The translations under genes and the position numbers were made by a program. Positions 1 to 8,058 of a stretch of DNA of 18,774 nt are shown in pieces. Source of the stretch: CAYTOF01 sp964439435 (GTDB taxonomy: Bacteria; Bacillota; Clostridia; Oscillospirales; QAMX01); NCBI GenBank assembly GCA_964439435.1, contig CAYTOF010000043.1:1-18774 (forward strand), given 5' to 3'. Position 1 is the first letter of the stretch; every line of letters starts with the position of its first letter. The notes beneath the pieces are model-generated. The model was not told the origin of the DNA. It saw only the letters and a list, made by a program, of their open reading frames with translations, and did not search any database.

Positions 1-306
1 AACCCGGATTTGAATATAATTTCCATGTCAGATAAGGCAGGTGTTTACATCGTCTTGGCGAGGGAAGGAAGGCAAATCTTTGTTACCGGCCATTCAGAAT
101 ACGACGCGCATACACTCGCAAATGAGTACTATAGAGATATAAGCAAGGGCTTGCCTATAGAAATACCTGCAAATTACTTTCCGGGCAATGACCCGGCTCA
201 AATCCCCACAATGAAGTGGAGAGCTCACGCAAATCTTTTGTACTCGAACTGGCTAAACTATTATGTTTATCAGTCAACGCCATATGACTTAGACGAATTG
301 GAGTGA
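1..306 (+). CDS. metA: Homoserine O-acyltransferase MetA, C-terminal fragment (5' end outside window)
   Basis: The frame is open from base 1 and ends at TGA 304-306, giving the last 101 residues; the true start lies upstream of the window. MetA transfers a succinyl or acetyl group to the hydroxyl of L-homoserine, the first step of methionine synthesis, in the cytoplasm. The fragment carries the family's GRQIFVTGHSEYD block. The His and Glu of GHxEYD (fragment residues 31 and 33) are known active-site residues of the family; the usual Pro between them is Ser here. It also has the conserved end block with RAHANLLYSNWLNYYVYQ and TPYDL. The catalytic Cys and the residue that decides acetyl versus succinyl specificity lie outside the window, so the acyl donor cannot be told. 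The protein ends at a normal family length. Identification is firm; the donor is open. Confidence 0.95.
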   Translation, partial: NPDLNIISMSDKAGVYIVLAREGRQIFVTGHSEYDAHTLANEYYRDISKGLPIEIPANYFPGNDPAQIPTMKWRAHANLLYSNWLNYYVYQSTPYDLDELE

Positions 307-411
307 ACTTGGTTTCGTACATTCTATTTCTCCACCTTGATATACTGAATGTATTATTTATTGTCTAAATAAAAAACATATATTACAAACCCATATAAAT
401 ACAAGTTTATA

Positions 412-449
412 AAATTTAAGGCGTGGTTTTTACACCACGCCTTAAATTT
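412..449 (-). terminator. Terminator hairpin after nifJ, between convergent metA and nifJ
   Basis: A perfect 16-bp stem (412-427 with 434-449) encloses a 6-nt loop and contains the GGCGTGG/CCACGCC core. It begins 12 bases beyond the nifJ stop codon. Read on the minus strand, the stem ends in AAATTT followed by an AT-rich tail, so it mainly fits termination of nifJ. It lies about 105 bases beyond the metA stop and has no T-run on the plus side. The rest of 307-411 is AT-rich and shows nothing else. Confidence 0.7.
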
Positions 450-461
450 ATGCACTCTGGC

Positions 462-3400
462 TTATTGTTGTTCTTCTTCGTAGAAAGCTACTTTGCGCTT
501 CAGCATTTCATATTTCGCTTTAGCTCTCTTTTCTGCTGTTGCGAAAAGCTCCTCTGCGCGATCCGGATATGTGACTTGGAGGGCTGTATAACGAGCCTCT
601 CGCTTTATGAATTCTTGATAATCTCCAACCGGTTCTCTGCTGTCAAGCGTGAAGGGGTTTTTGCCTTCAGCTTTTTTGCGCGGATCAAATCTGAACAGAT
701 GCCAATAGCCTGCCGCAACAGCCGCTTTGATGGTTAGATGAGAGTTGCCCATGCCACCCTTTATGCCATGCATCTCACATGGAGAGTAGCCAATTATCAA
801 GGAAGGACCTTTATAGCTTTCAGCCTCAACAATTGCTTTTATCGTTTGATTCTGGTCTGCGCCAACACCAACTTGAGCAACATATACATTGCCATATGAC
901 ATTGCTATAGCTGCCAAATCTTTTTTAGAACCCTCTTTACCGGCCGCAGCAAATTGTGCTACTTGCCCCGTTTGTGATGCCTTTGAGGCTTGACCGCCTG
1001 TGTTGGAATAAACCTCAGTGTCAAACACGAATATATTAACATCCTCACCGGAAGCGATCACGTGGTCGAGGCCTCCAAAGCCTATGTCATATGCCCATCC
1101 ATCTCCGCCAAAGATCCATATAGATTTCTTTGTGAGCATATCTGCGTTGTCAATGATAAACTTACACTCATCGTCACAGTTACAACCGCAGGCTTTACAT
1201 TCTTTTGCTATGGCAAGGATTTTTTCACCATACAATTTGGATTGTCCGGCATCATCCATTCCGGCGATCCAGTTCTCACAGTCTTCTTTAAATTCTCCGT
1301 CAACCTTTGAAGCCAAAGCTTGTACAGCCTCTGCAAGCTTAGCTCTGCGCACATTCACTGCAAGCGCCATACCAAGTCCGTACTCGGCGTTGTCTTCAAA
1401 CAGGGAGTTAGACCATGCAGGCCCCTGACCGCGAGCGTTCACTGTGTATGGTGTTGAAGGAGCGGAAAATCCCCAAATTGAGGAACAACCTGTGGCATTG
1501 GCAATGTACATACGATCACCATATAGCTGTGTTACCAACCGCGCATACGTTGTTTCAACGCATCCTGCACACGCTCCTGAAAACTCAAGCAAAGGTTTTT
1601 TGAATTGTGAGCCTTTGATTGTGGTAATTGGCCACGGTGTCTCTTTTTCTGACACATGCTTCACTGCATAGTCAAAGTACTTTTGCTTATCCAGTTGTGT
1701 TTCGATGGGCTTCATCTCCAGCGCTTTATTTTTCGCCGGACATGTTATAGCACACAATCCACACCCTGTGCAGTCCATCTGAGATACTGTTATGGCAAAT
1801 TTATAGTCTTCCATACCTCTGCCCATCGGCTTTATTGCCTGGTAGCCTTCTGGCGCATTGGCTAGTTCTTCTTCGTCAAGGGCAAAAGTACGTATAACAG
1901 CGTGTGGGCACACATAAGAGCATTGGTTGCACTGGATGCAATTTTCCGGAATCCACTGGGGAACATCAATGGCAATGCCTCGTTTTTCAAAGGCGGCAAG
2001 ACCAAGGGGGAATGTTCCGTCTTCGTTGCCTGCAAATGCAGATACCGGCAAGGAATCACCTTTTTGCATTGCGACGGTGCGAAGAATAGTGTCCGCAAAA
2101 TAGTCTGTATCCGGTCTTCCGGAGCAAGAGTCTGGGCAAACAGCGCAGGAAGCGCAGCGTTTTTCGTCTTCCAAAAGAGCCCAGTGTTCCGGAACATCGA
2201 CTTTAACGACAGCATGTACACCTGCATCTATAGCATCATAGTTCATCTTGACAATGTTTTCACCCTTGCGTTCGAAAGATCTGCGAGCAGCATCTTTCAT
2301 GTACTTCACGGCATCTTCCATGGGAATAATGTTGGCGAGAGAAAAGAATGCAGATTGTAAAATGGTGTTTGTTCGCTTACCAAGTCCTATTTCGCGTGCC
2401 TTTGTAATAGCATCGACAATATAGAAGTTGATGTTGTTCTTGGCAATATACGCTTTTACGGACGGTGGCAAATGTGTCTCCAGCTCATCTACACTCCACT
2501 GGCAGTTCAGCAGGAATGTACCACCGGGGACAACCTCTTGCACCATATCATACCCCATGTGAATGTATGATGGGGTGTGGCATGCTACAAAATTGGCTCT
2601 GCTTACATAATATGTAGATTTGATTGGTTTTTTGCCAAAACGCAAGTGAGATATCGTCACTCCGCTTGTTTTTTTAGAGTCATATGCAAAATATGCTTGA
2701 GAGTACATATCTGTATGATCGCCAATGATTTTGATTGAGTTTTTGTTTGCACCGACTGTCCCATCGCCTCCAAGCCCCCAAAACTTGCAGGAGATTGTGC
2801 CCTTGGGCGTTGTATCCGGAGCCGGTTCCAAAGGCAGTGAAAGATTGGTGACATCATCCACTATGCCAACAGAAAAGCCTCTTTTGGGATTTGCTTCGTT
2901 CATATTTGCATACACTGCAAATATGCTGGCAGGGGTGGTATCCTTGGAGCCAAGACCATATCTGCCGCCAAGAACTTCAATGTCGAGTCCGGAGCCATTG
3001 AGCGCTGTGATAACATCAAGCCACAGCGGTTCGCCTATAGCACCCGGCTCTTTCGTGCGGTCTAGGACTGACATTTTTTTACATGTTCTTGGAATCACAG
3101 AAAGGAATCTTTCTGTGACAAACGGACGATATAGCCTTACTTTAATCAGACCAACTTTCTCGCCATTTTCAATCATGTAATCAATTGTTTCTTCTATTGT
3201 GTCGCAAACGGAACCCATAGCAACAATTACACGCTCTGCCTCCGGATGACCATAATAGTTAAACAATTTATAATCAGAGCCCGTTAGCTCATTGATTTTT
3301 TCCATGTACTCTTCAACAATAGCCGGGAGTTCCATGTAGAACGGATTTGAAGCTTCTCTCGCCTGGAAGAATATATCCGGATTTTGTGCAGATCCGCGTT

Positions 3401-4043
3401 GCACAGGGTGTTCCGGATTTAATGCGCGATCACGGAAATCTTTTAGCGCATCCTTGTCCAACAAGCTTTCGAGGGTTTTATAGTCCCATGCTTCGATCTT
3501 TTGAATTTCGTGAGATGTTCTAAATCCGTCAAAAAAGTGTAAAAATGGGATGCGGCTCTTGAGGGTTGCCAAATGAGCAAGAGCTCCAAGATCCATAACT
3601 TCCTGTGGATTTGTAGATGCCAACAGCGCAAATCCGGTTTGACGACATGCCATAACATCGGAATGATCTCCAAATATTGACAGCGCATGTGTTGCCAGTG
3701 TGCGTGCAGTACAATGTATAACACACGGTAATAGCTCGCCGGCAATTTTATACATATTAGGCACCATAAGCAACAAGCCTTGTGATGCGGTGTACGTTGT
3801 TGTCAAGGCTCCTGCAGCCAAAGAACCGTGCACAACACCGGCGGCACCGGCTTCTGATTGCATTTCCATCACTCTGACGGGCTGTCCAAAGATGTTTTTC
3901 ATACCTGCCGCTGCCCACTGATCCACTAACTCCGCAATTGTAGATGACGGTGTTATTGGATAAATACCGGCAACTTCAGTAAATGCATAGGATACATGAG
4001 CTGCGGCAGTGTTCCCATCCATGGACTTCATTTTTCTCGCCAT
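462..4043 (-). CDS. nifJ: Pyruvate:ferredoxin (flavodoxin) oxidoreductase, one-subunit type
   Basis: This 1193-residue enzyme oxidises pyruvate with CoA to acetyl-CoA and CO2 and reduces ferredoxin; it is cytoplasmic. I chose the ATG at 4043 because GGAGG sits 6 bases before it; the longer frame would start at a TTG overlapping that site. Visible blocks in order are: the N-terminal pyruvate domain with YPITPSS (about 28-34); a ferredoxin domain with two [4Fe-4S] motifs, CIQCNQCSYVCP (702-712) and CTGCGLCAITCP (758-768); and the C-terminal TPP domain with GGDGWAYDIG (979-988) and SNTGGQ. Proximal-cluster cysteines are likely C825, C828, C853 and C1089. Two further cysteine groups do not belong to these clusters: C630/633/636/640 in the linker and C949/952/954/956/960 just before the TPP motif. 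The gene is monocistronic, with its own promoter and terminator, divergent from the mutase-like gene. Confidence 0.97.
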   Translation of the reverse strand: MARKMKSMDGNTAAAHVSYAFTEVAGIYPITPSSTIAELVDQWAAAGMKNIFGQPVRVMEMQSEAGAAGVVHGSLAAGALTTTYTASQGLLLMVPNMYKIAGELLPCVIHCTARTLATHALSIFGDHSDVMACRQTGFALLASTNPQEVMDLGALAHLATLKSRIPFLHFFDGFRTSHEIQKIEAWDYKTLESLLDKDALKDFRDRALNPEHPVQRGSAQNPDIFFQAREASNPFYMELPAIVEEYMEKINELTGSDYKLFNYYGHPEAERVIVAMGSVCDTIEETIDYMIENGEKVGLIKVRLYRPFVTERFLSVIPRTCKKMSVLDRTKEPGAIGEPLWLDVITALNGSGLDIEVLGGRYGLGSKDTTPASIFAVYANMNEANPKRGFSVGIVDDVTNLSLPLEPAPDTTPKGTISCKFWGLGGDGTVGANKNSIKIIGDHTDMYSQAYFAYDSKKTSGVTISHLRFGKKPIKSTYYVSRANFVACHTPSYIHMGYDMVQEVVPGGTFLLNCQWSVDELETHLPPSVKAYIAKNNINFYIVDAITKAREIGLGKRTNTILQSAFFSLANIIPMEDAVKYMKDAARRSFERKGENIVKMNYDAIDAGVHAVVKVDVPEHWALLEDEKRCASCAVCPDSCSGRPDTDYFADTILRTVAMQKGDSLPVSAFAGNEDGTFPLGLAAFEKRGIAIDVPQWIPENCIQCNQCSYVCPHAVIRTFALDEEELANAPEGYQAIKPMGRGMEDYKFAITVSQMDCTGCGLCAITCPAKNKALEMKPIETQLDKQKYFDYAVKHVSEKETPWPITTIKGSQFKKPLLEFSGACAGCVETTYARLVTQLYGDRMYIANATGCSSIWGFSAPSTPYTVNARGQGPAWSNSLFEDNAEYGLGMALAVNVRRAKLAEAVQALASKVDGEFKEDCENWIAGMDDAGQSKLYGEKILAIAKECKACGCNCDDECKFIIDNADMLTKKSIWIFGGDGWAYDIGFGGLDHVIASGEDVNIFVFDTEVYSNTGGQASKASQTGQVAQFAAAGKEGSKKDLAAIAMSYGNVYVAQVGVGADQNQTIKAIVEAESYKGPSLIIGYSPCEMHGIKGGMGNSHLTIKAAVAAGYWHLFRFDPRKKAEGKNPFTLDSREPVGDYQEFIKREARYTALQVTYPDRAEELFATAEKRAKAKYEMLKRKVAFYEEEQQ

Positions 4044-4087
4044 ATCTTTCCTCCACAAAATAATAAGATGATAATTGAAAACAGCAC

Positions 4088-4127
4088 ATTGATAAGTGCG
4101 TTATTATACATCAATACGCTAATTGAT
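4088..4127. promoter_or_regulatory. Candidate operator: repeated ATTGAT/ATCAAT half-sites at the nifJ start site
   Basis: ATCAAT (4110-4115) and ATTGAT (4122-4127) form a perfect 6-bp dyad with a 6-base spacer over the predicted nifJ start site. Another ATTGAT lies at 4088-4093, 22 bases (about two helix turns) from the ATCAAT. The position directly downstream of the -10 suits a repressor. I cannot name the regulator; AT-rich DNA produces such short repeats by chance. Confidence 0.3.
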
Positions 4128-4156
4128 ATTGTAACATTTTTAGTGGCATTTGTAAA
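4128..4156 (-). promoter_or_regulatory. Sigma-A-type promoter of nifJ
   Basis: On the minus strand TTTACA (4156-4151), a 17-bp spacer and TACAAT (4133-4128) form a near-consensus promoter. An extended -10 TG lies just upstream of the TACAAT. The expected start is near 4121, giving a leader of about 78 bases before the nifJ ATG. Confidence 0.75.
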
Positions 4157-4199
4157 CCGATAATTACTCCTAACCATAGAATTTCTAAAGCTAATATAG

Positions 4200-4205
4200 T
4201 ATAAT
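4200..4205 (+). promoter_or_regulatory. Possible -10 box of the phosphoglycerate mutase-like gene
   Basis: A perfect TATAAT lies about 45 bases before the ATG at 4251. No good -35 is found at 16-18 bp spacing, so only the -10 element is claimed. Confidence 0.4.
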
Positions 4206-4250
4206 ATTATGAAATGAGTGTTTTTTTATACTCAACAACCGGAGGAATAC

Positions 4251-5465
4251 ATGAAACATATTATAGTACTTGGCGACGGCATGTCTGATTATCCATTAAA
4301 AAACTTTAAGGGCAAAACCCCTCTTGATGCGGCACATAAACCGAATATGGATTCACTCAGCTCAAAGGGACAAGTAGGCACAATGTATACCCTATATGAC
4401 GACTTGCCCCTCGGAAGCGATGTGGCAAATCTGTCAGTTTTAGGATATGACCCGCATCTATATTATACCGGGCGCTCTCCCATAGAAGCGCTTGGACTTG
4501 GTGTCCCTCTCAACGATAATGACACAGTTTTCAGGCTTAACCTCGTTTCTCTTTCTGATGACGAAAAATTCTCTGATAAAATAATGCTTGATCATAGTTC
4601 TGATAAAATATCCACAGAAGAAGCCTCAAAACTTCTCAAATCACTTCAAACTGAATTCGAGTCCGATGAGATAAAGCTTTTTACCGGAATAAGTTACCGT
4701 CACATACTTGTGTTAAATAACCAAGATTTCTTGGGCGATTTGACACCCCCTCATGATATTTTAGGACGCAAAATTGAAACTCATCTCCCCAAAGGAGGGC
4801 TTGCTTCTGAATTCTTGAATCTGATGAAACTCGGATATGAGCTTTTAAGTGCACATCCTGTTAATATCGCACGTAAAAAACAAGGGCTGTTACCAGCCAA
4901 TTGCCCCTGGCTCTGGGGAGAGGGTAAAGCACCTAAGCTACCACCTTTCAAAAAGCAATATGGCATAGAAAAGGGAATTATAATCGCAGCTGTGCCTCTT
5001 ATAAAAGGATTGGCTGTTGCACTCGGATTAGACAGCGCAGATGTTCCCGGTGCGACCGGCGATTATTATACTGACTATAAAGCCAAAGCCGGGGCCGCAA
5101 TCGATGCCCTGAGCAGTGGATATGATTTTGTTTTCGTCCATATAGAAGCTCCGGATGAATGCGGACATGATGGAGATGCAATGTTAAAAAAATCCTCCAT
5201 AGAAAAAATCGACAAAGATATAATCGGTCCGATCATCAGTTTCCTGGAAAGTCAAAACGAAAATTATAAGATTTTGATCACACCGGACCACGCAACGCCT
5301 GTTTCAATTCGAACACACAGTCTTGACCCCGTGCCATTTTTACTATATGACGGTAAAACAACTAGCTCTTTCTCTACAACTTATAGCGAAGAGACTGCAG
5401 ACATGACAAATTTGTTGTATAAAAATGGCCATATGCTCATGCGTGATTTTTTGAAAAAAGAATGA
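4251..5465 (+). CDS. Archaeal-type cofactor-independent phosphoglycerate mutase-like protein (possible homoserine kinase)
   Basis: This is a 404-residue cytoplasmic protein of the alkaline phosphatase/metalloenzyme superfamily, ApgM branch. The start is the ATG at 4251, with GGAGG 6 bases before it; an upstream in-frame start at 4218 would add 11 unlikely residues. Seen motifs are GDGMSD at the N-terminus (metal Asp9), GSDVANLSVLGYDP with Ser56 in the phospho-intermediate position, YTGRSPIEA, DECGHDGD, and the metal-binding TPDHATP block near residues 358-364. The simple reading is interconversion of 2- and 3-phosphoglycerate. However, the RTHSLDPVPFLLYD ending resembles the bacterial subgroup annotated as proposed homoserine kinase, and metA, which uses homoserine, lies close by. 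Either would fit: 3-phosphoglycerate is also the substrate of the convergent SerA. No gene symbol is given because the substrate is uncertain. Family assignment is firm. Confidence 0.9.
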   Translation: MKHIIVLGDGMSDYPLKNFKGKTPLDAAHKPNMDSLSSKGQVGTMYTLYDDLPLGSDVANLSVLGYDPHLYYTGRSPIEALGLGVPLNDNDTVFRLNLVSLSDDEKFSDKIMLDHSSDKISTEEASKLLKSLQTEFESDEIKLFTGISYRHILVLNNQDFLGDLTPPHDILGRKIETHLPKGGLASEFLNLMKLGYELLSAHPVNIARKKQGLLPANCPWLWGEGKAPKLPPFKKQYGIEKGIIIAAVPLIKGLAVALGLDSADVPGATGDYYTDYKAKAGAAIDALSSGYDFVFVHIEAPDECGHDGDAMLKKSSIEKIDKDIIGPIISFLESQNENYKILITPDHATPVSIRTHSLDPVPFLLYDGKTTSSFSTTYSEETADMTNLLYKNGHMLMRDFLKKE

Positions 5466-5484
5466 ACACAGCCACATTAGAGAT

Positions 5485-5520
5485 AAAATCGGAACAAACA
5501 CATGTATTTGTTCCGATTTT
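5485..5520. terminator. Bidirectional terminator between the mutase-like gene and serA
   Basis: A perfect 14-bp stem (5485-5498 with 5507-5520) carries a GGAAC core and an 8-base loop, with an A-run on the left and a T-run on the right. It is placed 19 bases after one stop and 20 bases after the other, so it can end transcription from both convergent units. Confidence 0.9.
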
Positions 5521-5540
5521 ACTTGAAATATTACTGCAAA

Positions 5541-6719
5541 TTACTTCGCAAGTACTCTTATTTTCAACATCTCAGGGGCATTCATTATTTTATCCATTAC
5601 AGCTTGTGGAATCTCCTCGTTCGTGTCAACTATAGTTGCGGCATATTGACCCTTAGAGCGATTTATCATATGTTCAATATTAAATCCGGCTTCTGCAAAG
5701 CTGGTTGAGATAATGCCCACCATATTCGGAACATTTCTATGCAAAATTAACATTCTGTAACTTGCATCAAAAGGCATTTCAATGTCAGGCATATTTACAG
5801 AGTTTGAAATGTTTCCATAAAGTAGATAGTTTAAAACTTCACGAGCCGCCATAACAGCACAATTATCTTCACTTTCAGGTGTTGATGCCCCCAGATGCGG
5901 AATGCTAATCGCATTTTCCATTTCCAAGGTCTTCTCATTTGGAAAATCCGTGACATAACATGCGACTTTTCCTTCTTTGATAGCGATGGCCATGTCATCA
6001 TCATTTACGAGTTCTGCTCTTGATAAGTTTATTATACGAACGCCATCTTTCATCAAAGCGATCGTATCGACATTTATCATATGCTTTGTTTCGTTGTTTA
6101 ACGGCACATGGAGAGTTATATAGTCGCAATTCTGGTATATTTCTTTTCGGGATATGGCTCGCTGCACAAGTCTGTTCATTGTCCAAGCATTTTCTACTGT
6201 TATATAGGGGTCATCGCCCAAAACTTCCATCCCAAAGCGGTATGCTATGTTTGCAATGGTAGCACCAGTCGCACCAAGGCCTATGACGCCCAAGCTTTTT
6301 CCTTTGAGCTCAGGTCCTGCAAATTCAGCCTTGCCTTTTTCGACGGTGGCAGCGATATCTCGAGTTCCTTTTAGTGTTTTTGCCCATTCGATACCTTGAT
6401 ATATCTTCCGAGAGCTCAAAAGCATTGCACATACTGCAAGTTCTTTTACAGCATTGGCATTGGCTCCCGGGGTATTAAACACAACCACTCCGGATTCGCT
6501 TGCACGCTCAATGGGTATGTTGTTTACACCAATACCTGCTCTTCCTATGCAGAGAAGCGATTTGTTAAACTCCATACCGTGCATATCCGCTGAACGGACA
6601 AGTATTGCATCGGGATCGGTTTCGCTTTCTTCACAATAAGTACAAAATGGATCCAGCTGTTCCTTTCCTACTTGCGCTATATTATTCAATAGTTTTATTT
6701 TGTATCTGGTCTCTTTCAT
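5541..6719 (-). CDS. serA: D-3-phosphoglycerate dehydrogenase
   Basis: This 392-residue enzyme oxidises 3-phosphoglycerate to 3-phosphohydroxypyruvate with NAD+, the first step of serine synthesis. The Rossmann motif is GVIGLGATG (145-153). Catalytic residues are visible as Arg234 in INLSRAELVND, a Glu near 262, and His275 in HLGAST. A short C-terminal ACT domain (about 321-392) contains NRNVPN-like and GFNIEHMINRSKGQYA blocks, which in this family bind serine or control activity. The length fits the short, ACT-only type without the intervening domain. It starts 2 bases after the serC stop, with an AGAGGA site inside the end of serC, so the two are one operon and probably translationally coupled. 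The phosphatase for the last step (serB) is not in the window. Confidence 0.96.
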   Translation of the reverse strand: MKETRYKIKLLNNIAQVGKEQLDPFCTYCEESETDPDAILVRSADMHGMEFNKSLLCIGRAGIGVNNIPIERASESGVVVFNTPGANANAVKELAVCAMLLSSRKIYQGIEWAKTLKGTRDIAATVEKGKAEFAGPELKGKSLGVIGLGATGATIANIAYRFGMEVLGDDPYITVENAWTMNRLVQRAISRKEIYQNCDYITLHVPLNNETKHMINVDTIALMKDGVRIINLSRAELVNDDDMAIAIKEGKVACYVTDFPNEKTLEMENAISIPHLGASTPESEDNCAVMAAREVLNYLLYGNISNSVNMPDIEMPFDASYRMLILHRNVPNMVGIISTSFAEAGFNIEHMINRSKGQYAATIVDTNEEIPQAVMDKIMNAPEMLKIRVLAK

Positions 6720-6721
6720 AC

Positions 6722-7810
6722 TTATCCTCTCGTATTCCTCTCAAAATCTTCCATGAATCTAACTAATTTTTCTACTCCTTCATACGGCATGGCATTGTAT
6801 ATAGATGCACGCATACCTCCGACGGAACGGTGGCCTTTTATACTGACCAAGCCCAGCTTTTCAGCTTCTTTACAAAAACGACCATCAAGCTCATCATTAC
6901 CGGTAACAAATGTCACATTCATAATAGACCTAAAGTCTTTTTTTACAGGACATTTAAAAAGTGTACTGCTGTCTATATAATCATACAAGAATTTGGCTTT
7001 TCTTTCATTTTCGTTCTTCATGGCTTCAAGTCCACCCAACGATTCTATATGCTCCAACACAAGTCCCATTACATATATGGAGAAACTGGGTGGTGTGTTA
7101 TACATGGAGTTGTTTTTTGATTGAACAGCATAGTCAAAGACTGTTGGGATGTTTGGCATGGCTCTGCCAATAAGATCCTTACGCACAATTATCACCGTGA
7201 CACCGGCAGGGGCTATGTTTTTTTGAGCTCCCGCATAAATCAGACCATATTTGCTTATATCGACAGGTTCAGATAATATGCAAGATGACATGTCCGCTAT
7301 CAGTGGAACTTCTGTCTTTGGTATATAGTTCCATCTGGAACCATATATAGTGTTGTTGGAACAAATATGCAGATAATCCGCAGTGGAATCAAGTTTCAAC
7401 TCAACCTGAGACGGGATATATGCAAAGTTTTTGTCCTTTGATGATCCGGCAATCTGGGCGACACCATACTTTTGAGCTTCTTCATATGCCTTTGTTGAAA
7501 ACTGCCCTGTCAATATATAGTCGGCACGATTATTCCCTGTCATGAGATTCATGGGCAACATGGCAAACTGTGCACTGGCTCCTCCTTGGAGCAAAAGAAC
7601 CTCATAATTCGCAGGAATATCCATCAACTCTCGCAATTTTACGATTGCATTTTCAATCACTGCGTCAAATGCTTTGGTACGGTGACTCATCTCGGTTATT
7701 GACATCCCGGAGCTGTTGAAGTTCAGCATCTCTGAGGAAACTTTTTCAAGCACAGGAACAGGCAACATTGATGGTCCTGCAGAGAAGTTATATATTCGAT
7801 TGTAAGGCAT
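6722..7810 (-). CDS. serC: Phosphoserine aminotransferase
   Basis: This 362-residue PLP enzyme transaminates 3-phosphohydroxypyruvate with glutamate to phosphoserine. The start is the ATG at 7810, preceded by GAGGGGG; the longer TTG start at 7825 lies on the ribosome site itself and is rejected. The N-terminus has the family's YNFSAGPSMLP block. Residues 75-80 (QGGASA) bind cofactor phosphate, and the PLP lysine is Lys197 in YAGAQKNIAPAG. Asp173 in IADMSS fits the residue that contacts the pyridine nitrogen. The C-terminal GHRSVGGMRASIYNAMP block, with its Arg, is present. It is the first gene of serC-serA under a perfect sigma-A promoter. The leader is only about 40 bases, too short for a T-box or riboswitch. 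Confidence 0.97.
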   Translation of the reverse strand: MPYNRIYNFSAGPSMLPVPVLEKVSSEMLNFNSSGMSITEMSHRTKAFDAVIENAIVKLRELMDIPANYEVLLLQGGASAQFAMLPMNLMTGNNRADYILTGQFSTKAYEEAQKYGVAQIAGSSKDKNFAYIPSQVELKLDSTADYLHICSNNTIYGSRWNYIPKTEVPLIADMSSCILSEPVDISKYGLIYAGAQKNIAPAGVTVIIVRKDLIGRAMPNIPTVFDYAVQSKNNSMYNTPPSFSIYVMGLVLEHIESLGGLEAMKNENERKAKFLYDYIDSSTLFKCPVKKDFRSIMNVTFVTGNDELDGRFCKEAEKLGLVSIKGHRSVGGMRASIYNAMPYEGVEKLVRFMEDFERNTRG

Positions 7811-7856
7811 TATTATCCCCCTCAAGTCATATGTGCTCTAATTTTGTTTAAATTAT

Positions 7857-7885
7857 ATTATATAACCACCAAAAACCATTGTCAA
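7857..7885 (-). promoter_or_regulatory. Perfect sigma-A consensus promoter of serC-serA
   Basis: The minus strand reads TTGACA (7885-7880), exactly 17 bp, then TATAAT (7862-7857). Transcription should start near 7850, about 40 bases before the serC ATG. Both hexamers match the consensus at every base, so strong constitutive expression is expected unless an operator is hidden nearby. Confidence 0.9.
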
Positions 7886-8058
7886 ACAAAATCATGATTA
7901 ATCTATTCCCTGAAAATCTGATTCATTTTATAACATCTTGCTAAAAACAACGTTTTTTGATATACTTGTTGACATACAAAACTTAATTTATTCATCAAGT
8001 GTGTAATTATCTCGAAACACATCAACTTTAATAACGTTATTTTCGAAAGAGGATTTTA

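Noticed and set aside
1902..2360. Long plus-strand open frames opposite nifJ (also at 423-737, 1018-1428 and 2725-3180)
   Set aside because: They are antisense to well-supported PFOR coding sequence, with no ribosome sites or recognisable protein motifs.
4044..4058. Longer nifJ starting at a TTG at 4058
   Set aside because: The TTG overlaps the GGAGG ribosome site that serves the ATG at 4043.
7811..7825. Longer serC starting at a TTG at 7825
   Set aside because: The extension covers the GAGGGGG ribosome site; family proteins begin close to the YNFSAGPS block.
7811..7850. T-box or riboswitch before serC-serA
   Set aside because: The leader from the perfect promoter is only about 40 bases, too short for any known one.
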